The position numbers were made by a program, and so were the translations under genes. The notes beneath the pieces are model-generated. The model was not told where the DNA came from, did no database searches, and was given only the letters and a program-made list of their open reading frames with translations. From Verrucomicrobiota bacterium (GTDB lineage Bacteria > Verrucomicrobiota > Verrucomicrobiia > Opitutales > Opitutaceae), in contig RFJS01000153.1 of NCBI GenBank assembly GCA_003694825.1, positions 1 through 5,972 on the forward strand: a DNA stretch of 5,972 nt. Direction: 5' to 3'. Every line of letters begins with the position of its first letter. Positions within the stretch are counted from its first letter, which is position 1. Of this stretch, positions 1 through 5,867 are shown piece after piece.

Positions 1-43
1 ATTTGCGCATCCGGTGCGTGGATGCGCCGCGTTGTGTGGGGAA

Positions 44-1378
44 ATGGCACGATCCCTCATCGCTCTCGGCATCCTGCTCATCCTCGCCCGCGAACCCGTT
101 GCATTCGGGCATCAAGGCCACAGCGACGGCAAACCACTGACGTTTGCCTCACTTCTCGAACCTCTCGGCGACGACGTCGAGATCCGAAAGCTTCAGGATG
201 GTATCCGACAATCCGGCACAAACGGAGAGAACCTTCTGGCGCTGGGATGGGCCTTCATTGCCCGGGCCCGCCGGTCCCAGTCCGACCATCTCTATTCCCT
301 CGCGCTGCTCGCCGCCGACTCGATCCAGGACCGCCCGGCCAACGATGCGCCGGTTCTCTTCCTCAAGGGACACGCGCTTCACAACCTGCATCGTTTCGCC
401 GAAGCCGAGACCGTCGCCCGCGAGCTGATCGCCGTCCGCGGCGCACCGGCCGACCACGGCCTCCTCAGCGACGCCCTGATGGAACAGGGCAGGATCGAAG
501 AAGCCGCCGCGGCCTGCCAGCGGTTCATTGACGGCCAGCCGGGACTCGAATCCTACTCCCGCGCCGCTCATCTCCGCTGGCTGACCGGAGACATCGAGGG
601 GGCGGCGGATCTCATGGCGGCCGCTCTCCGCGCCGGATCTCCCGTCGACCCGGAGGCGCTCGCCTGGGCCGCCACCCGCCTCTCCTTCTACAGCCTCCAA
701 CTCGGGGACGCGGAAAAGGCGCAAGCCCTTGCCGCATGGGCGTTGCTCAAGCAACCCGCCTACCCGCCCGCCCTGCTCGCCCGCGGCCGCGCCAGCCTCG
801 CACTGGGCAAGGCGCAGGAATCGGTTTCCGATCTCCAGCAAGCCGCATCCGTGTGCCCGCTTCCCAACTACCAATGGTGGCTCGCCGAAGCACTGCGCGA
901 GGTGGGCGAAGATGATCGCGCCGCGAGCGTCGAGCTTGCTCTCATACGCCAGGGCTCCGAACGGGATCCGCGCGCCGTCGCCCTCTTTCTCGCCACCCGC
1001 GGCATCGCCTCCCGCCCGGCCGTTACCCTTGCCACGGCGGACCTCGAAAACAGGCAGGACGCCCTCACCCACGATACACTGGCCTTCGCACTCTACCGCG
1101 CAGGTAATCTGCCCGAGGCCGAAAAGCGCAGCCGCGCCGCCCTGGCAACCGGTCTCCGCGACGCCCGCGTGTTTCTTCACGCCGGCCTCATCGCCGCGAA
1201 ACTCGGCCATTCCGCCGAAGCCGCCCGGCACCTTGAAAACGCGGCCCACATGGACGGCACCCTGACGCCATCGGAACGCCGAATCCTCGCGACGGCGCTC
1301 CGGGCCGCCGCGCCGCCCGTTCTCCCCAATCAGCTATCTGCAACCGCAATGTTGGAAACCAAAAACACAATACAATGA
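44..1378 (+). CDS. Exported tetratricopeptide-repeat (TPR) protein
   Basis: I see a protein of about 444 residues made mostly of paired amphipathic helices with TPR character (repeated A-L-x-x-G-R/D-x-x-E-A patterns, for example LMEQGRIEEAAAAC, LALGKAQESVSDL and LYRAGNLPEAEKRSRAAL). TPR arrays are protein-binding scaffolds; the partner here is inferred to be the next gene's product. The chosen ATG gives a signal peptide (MAR, then a hydrophobic SLIALGILLILA stretch) with likely cleavage near AFG before HQGHSDG, so the protein should work outside the cytoplasm. The start is uncertain: the frame stays open to the left edge of the window, a GTG at 14 is in frame, and the GGGG before the ATG sits too close to be a good ribosome binding site. 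Its stop overlaps the next start as ATGA. Codon third positions are strongly C/G. No enzymatic domain is recognised. The TPR call is firm and the exact role is unknown. Confidence 0.86.
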   Translation: MARSLIALGILLILAREPVAFGHQGHSDGKPLTFASLLEPLGDDVEIRKLQDGIRQSGTNGENLLALGWAFIARARRSQSDHLYSLALLAADSIQDRPANDAPVLFLKGHALHNLHRFAEAETVARELIAVRGAPADHGLLSDALMEQGRIEEAAAACQRFIDGQPGLESYSRAAHLRWLTGDIEGAADLMAAALRAGSPVDPEALAWAATRLSFYSLQLGDAEKAQALAAWALLKQPAYPPALLARGRASLALGKAQESVSDLQQAASVCPLPNYQWWLAEALREVGEDDRAASVELALIRQGSERDPRAVALFLATRGIASRPAVTLATADLENRQDALTHDTLAFALYRAGNLPEAEKRSRAALATGLRDARVFLHAGLIAAKLGHSAEAARHLENAAHMDGTLTPSERRILATALRAAAPPVLPNQLSATAMLETKNTIQ

Positions 1379-3231
1379 AAACAGATCGTACAAAATTCAC
1401 GAAGGCGGCCGCCGCGCTCGTTCTCATGGCCCTGCCAGCGACACTGGTCCACCATGCCGAGGCCTCCAGTCACATGGATGCTCCGCTCATCACGCTCGAC
1501 CCCGCTGCGAACACCACCGACGTCTATGCGTTTCTCACCGAACGAGACGGGGCCAAATACCTCCAGGTCGCCCTCTCCGTCTATCCTCACGAGGAGCCCG
1601 GCATCGGACCGAACAAATACAACTTCGACGACAACGTCCTCTATCAAATCTTCCTCTCGCTCGGGGACGATCTTCCGGCCGGCCGCGACACGATCGCCTA
1701 CCAGTTCGAGTTCAAGACGGCTTACAAGAACGACGCCACCATCCTGCAAAGCTACCTCGGCGTCGTGGCCGATATCGATGATGCGTCGCAGAACCTGACG
1801 CAGACCTATACCGTCACCAAGGTGACCGACAGCGGCAGCACCGTGCTGGGCACCGGCATCGTCCCGCCCAATAATCAGGGCATCGCCACACCCAAATACA
1901 ACGTGGGCGACGACGGCACCAATCCCGCGCGCCCCGGCGTGGCCGACGCCTCCGCGCTGGACACCTACACGAAGCAATCCATCGCCAATCTGGCCAACGG
2001 CTACCGTTCCTTCGCCCCCCAGCGCGAGGATGGGTTTTACGGAGACGTCCAGGCCGTGTTCGACCTCCTTCAACTTCGGACGGGTGTCGGCAACACCTTC
2101 GACAGCCAGGGCGGCTACAACGTGCACACGATCGCCCTCGAGATCCCAGTCTCCGAACTGGGAGGCGACCAGCAGGTCGTGGGCGTGTATTCAACGACCA
2201 GCCGTCGGGCCATGCGGGTGCTTTCCAACACGGCCGATCCGGCGCTGACCGGGGATTGGGTGCAGGTCGGTCGTCAGGGCAACCCGCTGTTCGCCGAAGC
2301 ACTCGTCGGCATCAAGGACAAGGATCTCTACAACCGGACCAAGCCCGAAACCGATGCGGTCAACTTCGCCCAGTATGCCGAGGAACCGGAACTGGCAGCA
2401 TTGATCAACGCCATCGTCTTCGGCGGTTCGGAGGTCGCTCCCACCACCGGTCGCACCGATCTCGCCGGGATCTTCATCCCCGACCTTATCAAGGTCGACC
2501 TTTCCACCGGACCGGCGCGACTCGCGGGCGGCGGGTCCGACGATTCCGGATACTCCCGGATGAGTGTCTTCGGCGGTGACGTGCTCACCTCCACCGTCCA
2601 GGCCGGACTGCCGGGATTTCCAGCCGGCACCATTCCCGGCGGCTGGCCCAACGGGCGACGCTTCGGCGACGATGTGATCGATATCGCCGTCACCGCCGTG
2701 ATCAGCGACCTGCGTACCGACCCACTCGTCATCCGCTCCGCGGACGGAATAGACAACCTCTCCGCCAACGACGCCATCTACAACAAGGTGTTCCCCTACG
2801 CGGGTACGCCGCACAACGGCCGCAATTACGCGCACAATCCGGTGGCGAGCGATTCCCCCCTGATCAACTTCTCCGCCCGCGGTTACGTCGGCGTGGGCGA
2901 CGACGTGCTCATTGGCGGCTTCATCGTGCGCGGCGACGCGCCCGTCACCGTCCTCATGCGCGCCCAGGGTCCCTCGCTCACGGCCTTCGGCGTTGAGGGA
3001 GCGCTCCAGGACACCGTAATCGAACTCTACCGCGACGGCGTCCTCATCGGCAGCAACGACGATTGGCAGGACTCGCAGAGGGCAGACATCGAGGCCAGCG
3101 GATACGCGCCGATGGATCCGCGTGAATCCGCCTGGATACAATCCCTGACATCGGGAGCCTACACCACGATCGTACGAGGCAAGAACGGCTCCACCGGTGT
3201 TGGTATCGTCGAATCCTTCCTCGTCGATTAA
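1375..3231 (+). CDS. Exported DUF4331 family protein with C-terminal Verrucomicrobia-type module
   Basis: This 618-residue protein starts with a clear signal peptide: basic MKTDRTKFTK, hydrophobic AAAALVLMALPATLV, then AEA as the cleavage box, leaving a mature start of SSHMDAPL. Residues about 31-490 match the DUF4331 family as I know it: SSHxxAPL-ITLDPAANTTDVYAF at the front, W-VQVGRQGNPLF around 295-306, and GWPNGRRFGDDVIDIA around 423 followed by the late FPYAGTP segment. The family is of unknown function and its members are usually secreted. Residues about 496-618 form a separate beta-rich domain (NFSARGYVGVGDDVLIGGF, then RAQGPSLTAFGV, ending VGIVESFLVD) that I recall at the C-terminus of many exported proteins in Opitutaceae-like bacteria. 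The start is fixed by the ATGA overlap with the TPR gene. No good Shine-Dalgarno sequence precedes it, and the surrounding bases are unusually AT-rich, so translation may depend on coupling. The gene looks intact. Confidence 0.94.
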   Translation: MKTDRTKFTKAAAALVLMALPATLVHHAEASSHMDAPLITLDPAANTTDVYAFLTERDGAKYLQVALSVYPHEEPGIGPNKYNFDDNVLYQIFLSLGDDLPAGRDTIAYQFEFKTAYKNDATILQSYLGVVADIDDASQNLTQTYTVTKVTDSGSTVLGTGIVPPNNQGIATPKYNVGDDGTNPARPGVADASALDTYTKQSIANLANGYRSFAPQREDGFYGDVQAVFDLLQLRTGVGNTFDSQGGYNVHTIALEIPVSELGGDQQVVGVYSTTSRRAMRVLSNTADPALTGDWVQVGRQGNPLFAEALVGIKDKDLYNRTKPETDAVNFAQYAEEPELAALINAIVFGGSEVAPTTGRTDLAGIFIPDLIKVDLSTGPARLAGGGSDDSGYSRMSVFGGDVLTSTVQAGLPGFPAGTIPGGWPNGRRFGDDVIDIAVTAVISDLRTDPLVIRSADGIDNLSANDAIYNKVFPYAGTPHNGRNYAHNPVASDSPLINFSARGYVGVGDDVLIGGFIVRGDAPVTVLMRAQGPSLTAFGVEGALQDTVIELYRDGVLIGSNDDWQDSQRADIEASGYAPMDPRESAWIQSLTSGAYTTIVRGKNGSTGVGIVESFLVD

Positions 3232-3262
3232 CCGGTTCCAAACCCGGTCGGAACAAACCAAA

Positions 3263-3288
3263 GGCCCGCCGTATCCCCGCGGCGGGCC
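3263..3288. terminator. GC-rich hairpin terminator shared by convergent units
   Basis: The arms ggcccgccg (3263-3271) and cggcgggcc (3280-3288) pair perfectly over 9 bp around an 8-base loop. On the plus strand the hairpin lies 31 bases after the DUF4331 stop and is followed by a weak T-rich tail (agttcattt). On the minus strand it is followed by a T-rich tail (tttggtttgtt) and sits just beyond the end of the asparagine synthetase remnant. It can therefore serve both directions. Confidence 0.85.
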
Positions 3289-3291
3289 AGT

Positions 3292-3972
3292 TCATTTCGC
3301 TGCCCGCGGTGCGTCGATGAAGGTCTGAAACCACAATTCCACCGAAACCCACCTGAAAATATCGAACGCCGCATCCGGTCTCACGCATCCAGTCGTCGAA
3401 TCGAGAAATCGATCGAGACGTCCACGGTCGAGAATCCCCCGATCAAGGCTCCTCGGATCCATCAAGAGCGGTCGAATCTCCGTTCGCAATGATGCGTCTA
3501 TCCATTCTGGAAGCGGCGTGGCGAACCCAACTTTGTCGCGGCGTGCAAGAATCGATCCGGGAAAGTCATTCGGCAGCACGTATGCCGCGAGATCGCCGTG
3601 AATGCCTTCAAGTCGTGATCGTATCCGCTTTTCACCGTCGATGACATAACCGAGGCTGAATCCAGACCGTCACTGAGAGCCACACCCACCGGCACATCAC
3701 TCCGCAGGCGGAGCCGCATGGAATCGTCGAAGAGACTCCTGAACGTTTCCACCGGGTCCTTCATCGCATACTCCTCACTGCGCGTGTGGTAGTCCCAGTA
3801 GCGGAGAGCCTGGAAATCGGAGCCGGTAACAATCAGGTTTCGCGCTGGTTCCAGCCGCCTGATTTCGGCAGAAAAGTATTTCCGCCATCACCGAGCATTC
3901 CATCGATCAGAAACCTGCGAATCACCTGCCGGTTCGGCCGGGGAACGGCAAACGTAACCCATCCATCCTCCC
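3292..3972 (-). pseudogene. Decayed asparagine synthetase (asnB-type) remnant
   Basis: Three pieces on the minus strand, in different frames, together read as parts of a glutamine-hydrolysing asparagine synthetase. Piece one (about 3972-3872) reads NRQVIRRFLIDGMLGDGGNTF, the linker before the synthetase domain. The frame changes at a run of four T (3872-3875), and piece two (3871 to about 3585) continues SAEIRRLEPARNLIV, then ALRYWDY, then RLRLRSDVPVGVALSDGLDS, the ATP pyrophosphatase loop region. It then jumps, near 3585-3600 and with another frame change, to piece three (to 3292), which reads YVLPNDFPGSILARRDKVGF and ends ELWFQTFIDAPRAAK, the normal C-terminus. The N-terminal glutaminase domain with its catalytic Cys2 and roughly 200 residues of the synthetase core are absent. 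Only about 225 codons remain of a family usually near 600. It lies directly after the hydrolase gene on the same strand. It cannot make a working enzyme. The left and right limits of the similarity are approximate. Confidence 0.86.
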
Positions 3973-4007
3973 GGCACGGCAGCCCGAATCCGGACGACGA
4001 GCGCCGC

Positions 4008-4727
4008 TCACCGGCCTCCAGCATCGAAACTTCCTGTATTCAGAAACCGGATCGTCAATTCGATCGCCTCGCGGTTGGCCGGCATGAACGGATGCGTGGC
4101 ATGAATCACCACGTGGTCGCCCATGCCATCGACCTTCGTCCGCTCCACCGACACTTTTCCATCGTCGTCACCCGGGATCATGAACCAGCTGTTGATCCAG
4201 TTGATCGTACGGTCACCAGCGATCACCCCGAGGTCGAACGCGACGGGGCCGAGCCGATGGACGATCGCCCCGGGATCGGTTCCGAGTTCCTGGCCAGCGG
4301 GACCGTTGACGAGGTTGAAAAGCTTCCAGTCACGAAGGTGATCCACGACCTCGCTCCCGCCATTGGGCGGCGCAAGCATAACAACACGCCCAAGCCTTGA
4401 AAGCCGATGTTTCCCAAACCAGGCCCGCACGAGGATGCCACCCATCGAGTGCGTAACAAAATGAATACGCTCGGAACGTTTCGCCGCGGCCGTGGACATC
4501 GCCGCGGGAAACGCCGACTCCGCGAGAGCCTCCACGGACGCCGTGCGCGATTGGTAATCCCGGTTGTCCACGGTGTAACCCGCCGCCACGAGTGCCTTTG
4601 CCATCTTCTCCATGCTGGCGGCGCTGCGTGCCAGGCCATGCAGCAACACGACATGCTCGGATCCGGAAACACTGTGCACACTCATCACGATAAACAACAG
4701 CGCCACCCCGATTACCGCTGCACGCAT
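4008..4727 (-). CDS. Exported alpha/beta hydrolase (lipase/esterase-like)
   Basis: This 239-residue protein carries the hallmarks of a serine alpha/beta hydrolase of the small lipase type. HVVLLHGLARSAASME (about 25-40) holds the oxyanion-hole region, VTHSMGGILVRAW has the nucleophile Ser94 in the elbow, VVMLAPPNGGSEVVD follows the next strand, IPGDDDGKVSVE (about 174-185) supplies the likely acid Asp178 or Asp179, and THPFMP supplies the likely His202. It would cleave an ester or acyl bond; the substrate is unknown. The first 22 residues (MRAAVIGVALLFIVMSVHSV) look like a signal peptide, so it should act in the periplasm or outside. The start is chosen because GGGGGA lies six bases upstream and the signal peptide follows at once, although the frame stays open for 167 more codons upstream. 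It overlaps the MOSC gene by 16 bases, implying co-transcription. The length and catalytic residues look complete. Confidence 0.93.
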   Translation of the reverse strand: MRAAVIGVALLFIVMSVHSVSGSEHVVLLHGLARSAASMEKMAKALVAAGYTVDNRDYQSRTASVEALAESAFPAAMSTAAAKRSERIHFVTHSMGGILVRAWFGKHRLSRLGRVVMLAPPNGGSEVVDHLRDWKLFNLVNGPAGQELGTDPGAIVHRLGPVAFDLGVIAGDRTINWINSWFMIPGDDDGKVSVERTKVDGMGDHVVIHATHPFMPANREAIELTIRFLNTGSFDAGGR

Positions 4728-5260
4728 ACCACATCCCCCGCCCGCACCGTGCCCGCTGACACAACACGCGCGAAAAGCCCCCGCAGACGCCGCGTCCGGT
4801 TGTCCGGGAGCCGGATCCATCGCAACACCTCCTCGCCAAAGTGCTGCGCAAACTTGGCGCAACCACCGTTCTCCACGTCCGAAACCTCGATGACGGCCGT
4901 CCCCACGCGCACCTGCACGCCGACCGGCAAGTTGTCCGCGCCGAGATCGAGATCCACCAGCAGCGTGTCGCCGGGATGATGATCCGATCCGGCGAGGCGC
5001 TGGACAAACTCGATCATCCGCCAGTTCGCCACGGCCACCTGCACCCGCGGATCGGGCCGTCCGTCCGGAAGATACATCCACGTGCGCCGTTCCCACCGAT
5101 CGCCTACTGCACCCCGCAAAGGGCAAAGTTCCAGCACCTCCGGATACATCCGCCGATCGAGGTCCGGCCGCACACACACCTGCACGACCCGGCCGCGATC
5201 CACCGGGGAGGCGGGTGCGGCCGACCACCTTTGTTCGAGCGTTTCGAGGGCGCGTGGCAT
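4712..5260 (-). CDS. MOSC domain-containing protein
   Basis: This 182-residue single-domain protein fits the MOSC (molybdenum cofactor sulfurase C-terminal) family. RGRVVQVCVRP opens the first strand (about 22-32), GAVGDRWERRTWMYL holds the GDRW signature (about 50-64), GDTLLVDLDLGADNLPVG (about 97-114) is the central strand and turn, and ENGGCAKFAQHFGEEVLRWI (about 130-149) carries the conserved Cys134. LRGLFARVVSAGTVRAGD closes the domain. MOSC proteins are linked to sulfur transfer or molybdenum-cofactor-dependent reduction, with the cysteine binding sulfur or cofactor; the substrate here cannot be told. The usual H-x-GC near the cysteine is NGGC here. No signal peptide is visible, so it is probably cytosolic. 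It is the first gene of a two-gene minus-strand unit and overlaps the exported hydrolase by 16 bases. The ATG at 5260 gives the family's usual length; its ribosome binding site is weak. Confidence 0.9.
   Translation of the reverse strand: MPRALETLEQRWSAAPASPVDRGRVVQVCVRPDLDRRMYPEVLELCPLRGAVGDRWERRTWMYLPDGRPDPRVQVAVANWRMIEFVQRLAGSDHHPGDTLLVDLDLGADNLPVGVQVRVGTAVIEVSDVENGGCAKFAQHFGEEVLRWIRLPDNRTRRLRGLFARVVSAGTVRAGDVVCVQR
4734..4739 (-). promoter_or_regulatory. Ribosome binding site of the hydrolase gene
   Basis: GGGGGA on the minus strand stands six bases before the hydrolase ATG at 4727. It lies inside the 3' end of the MOSC coding region. It is the best-placed Shine-Dalgarno sequence in the window, and it decides the hydrolase start against the longer open frame upstream. 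Confidence 0.7.
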
Positions 5261-5395
5261 GCTTCGACCCGGGCGATCACAACACCCTCCCTGTCGACCC
5301 GCAAGATCCAGATCGCTCCGCCAGGGCTCCCGTGACCCCGGAGCAGGTTCGAGCGCAGATTGCCCTTCAACCCTTTTTCTCGCAGAAACTGCGAG
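5261..5395. promoter_or_regulatory. Divergent intergenic region between the MOSC gene and the small RHH gene
   Basis: This 135-base gap separates the minus-strand MOSC start from the plus-strand small regulator start, so promoters for both directions should lie here. I see no convincing -35/-10 pair by eye. Its right end holds the inverted repeat at 5378-5396. A minus-strand frame crossing it looks partly protein-like and is discussed among the findings. Confidence 0.4.
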
Positions 5396-5396
5396 A
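5378..5396. repeat. Perfect 8-bp inverted repeat at the RHH gene start
   Basis: The arms tctcgcag and ctgcgaga are exact reverse complements separated by AAA, and the last base of the right arm is the A of the ATG at 5396. It could be a binding site for a dimeric repressor, such as the ribbon-helix-helix protein encoded right after it, or an mRNA hairpin covering the start codon. There is no T tract after the stem in either direction, so a terminator is unlikely. Confidence 0.6.
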
Positions 5397-5614
5397 TGCC
5401 TTCACAGGTGATCGACTTCCCCGACGATCTGCTGCCGCGTGCCCAGGAGAAAGCCGGGGGTAAGCGTGGGCTATCCGCCTACATCCAGTCGCTCGTCGAA
5501 GCCGACCTTGCCGGGGAGGCCTCGCCCCCGGATGCGCTCCGTCATCTCCAACCGCCCCTCCGCCGTGGTGCAACTCGGCGGCCTTGCCCTGCAAAGCGGC
5601 ACCCCGAAATTTGA
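5396..5614 (+). CDS. Small ribbon-helix-helix-like protein (antitoxin/repressor type)
   Basis: The frame gives 72 residues. The first 42 look like a ribbon-helix-helix DNA-binding fold: a short strand (SQVIDFPDDLL), a helix (PRAQEKAGGKRG), then LSAYIQSLVEADLAGE as the second helix. Such proteins bind DNA as dimers and often repress their own gene, frequently as the antitoxin of a toxin pair. The remaining 30 residues (from about ASPPDALRH) are rich in Pro and Arg and look non-native. From 5532 onward the coding signal moves to another frame, so the gene may be frameshifted or truncated at its 3' end. I chose the ATG at 5396 because the fold begins there; a TTG at 5360 is in frame. No clear Shine-Dalgarno sequence precedes the ATG, which lies on the edge of the inverted repeat. 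No recognisable toxin follows. The fold assignment is by pattern only. Confidence 0.5.
   Translation: MPSQVIDFPDDLLPRAQEKAGGKRGLSAYIQSLVEADLAGEASPPDALRHLQPPLRRGATRRPCPAKRHPEI
5513..5519 (+). promoter_or_regulatory. Possible ribosome binding site for the small frame at 5532
   Basis: GGGGAGG, complementary to the 16S rRNA tail, ends 12 bases before the ATG at 5532. The spacing is longer than ideal. It is mild support for translation of the short frame that starts there. Confidence 0.35.
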
Positions 5615-5795
5615 CTTTGCCAAACATCGCGCCCTCGACAACTGGCTGCGCCGCCCCGTCCTGCGCGACGCGCGCAAACACAAAGCCGTCGGTGAAATCC
5701 GCGGCCTCGACCTCGACGCCAACTACCTGCTCATCCGCCGACCCGACAAAAGCGAGAGCGTCCGCTCCCGGCGGGGCAGCGCACACCCGCATTAG
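5532..5795 (+). CDS. Hypothetical protein, 87 aa
   Basis: I do not recognise this protein. It is counted as coding because its codons show a strong C/G third-position bias, mostly C, typical of the real genes here, while the antisense frame over the same bases shows a weaker one. The product is basic, with a run of Arg and Lys around WLRRPVLRDARKHKAVGE, a probable strand ANYLLIRRP, and a low-complexity Arg/Ser tail. No signal peptide, membrane segment or catalytic motif is seen. It overlaps the end of the ribbon-helix-helix frame by 83 bases, which is long for two intact genes. It could be a separate small gene with its own ribosome binding site, or the displaced 3' part of the upstream gene after a frameshift near 5525-5535. 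A toxin role can be neither supported nor excluded. Confidence 0.45.
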   Translation: MRSVISNRPSAVVQLGGLALQSGTPKFDFAKHRALDNWLRRPVLRDARKHKAVGEIRGLDLDANYLLIRRPDKSESVRSRRGSAHPH

Positions 5796-5867
5796 CGCCG
5801 TTAAAGCCCCCAGAAGCACCTCCGATCACTGAAGCAAATTACTCACTCCCCGCAACGAATACGCTCC

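Noticed and set aside
149..1249. Long minus-strand open frame of 366 codons opposite the TPR gene
   Set aside because: Its product is a Gly/Ala/Glu-rich string without domains, as expected from the antisense of a GC-rich gene; the plus strand has the TPR repeats and signal peptide.
1352..1376. Possible internal promoter (TTGGAA and TACAAT) before the DUF4331 gene
   Set aside because: The spacing between the boxes is 13 bases, too short, and the -10-like box overlaps the start codon.
3235..3255. Small inverted repeats just after the DUF4331 stop (ACCGG/CCGGT or GTTCC/GGAAC)
   Set aside because: They have only 5-bp stems, mutually exclusive, beside a much stronger 9-bp hairpin; most likely chance.
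2191..3261. Minus-strand open frame of 356 codons opposite the DUF4331 gene
   Set aside because: It mirrors a well-recognised conserved family and shows no motif of its own; it is rich in Gly, Val and Asp from reversed codons.
3786..4400. Plus-strand open frame of 204 codons over the hydrolase and asparagine synthetase remnant
   Set aside because: It is His/Arg/Pro-rich with no domain, and it runs antisense to two recognised families.
4728..5228. Upstream extension of the hydrolase frame as an N-terminal fusion
   Set aside because: The extension lies entirely within the MOSC gene in another frame, is low-complexity Arg/Gly/Ala, and the signal peptide with a good ribosome binding site starts at 4727.
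5367..5819. Minus-strand open frame of 150 codons over the right-hand block
   Set aside because: The third-position bias is stronger in the plus-strand frame at 5532-5795, and the left part is antisense to the ribbon-helix-helix-like frame. It is kept as a weak alternative only.
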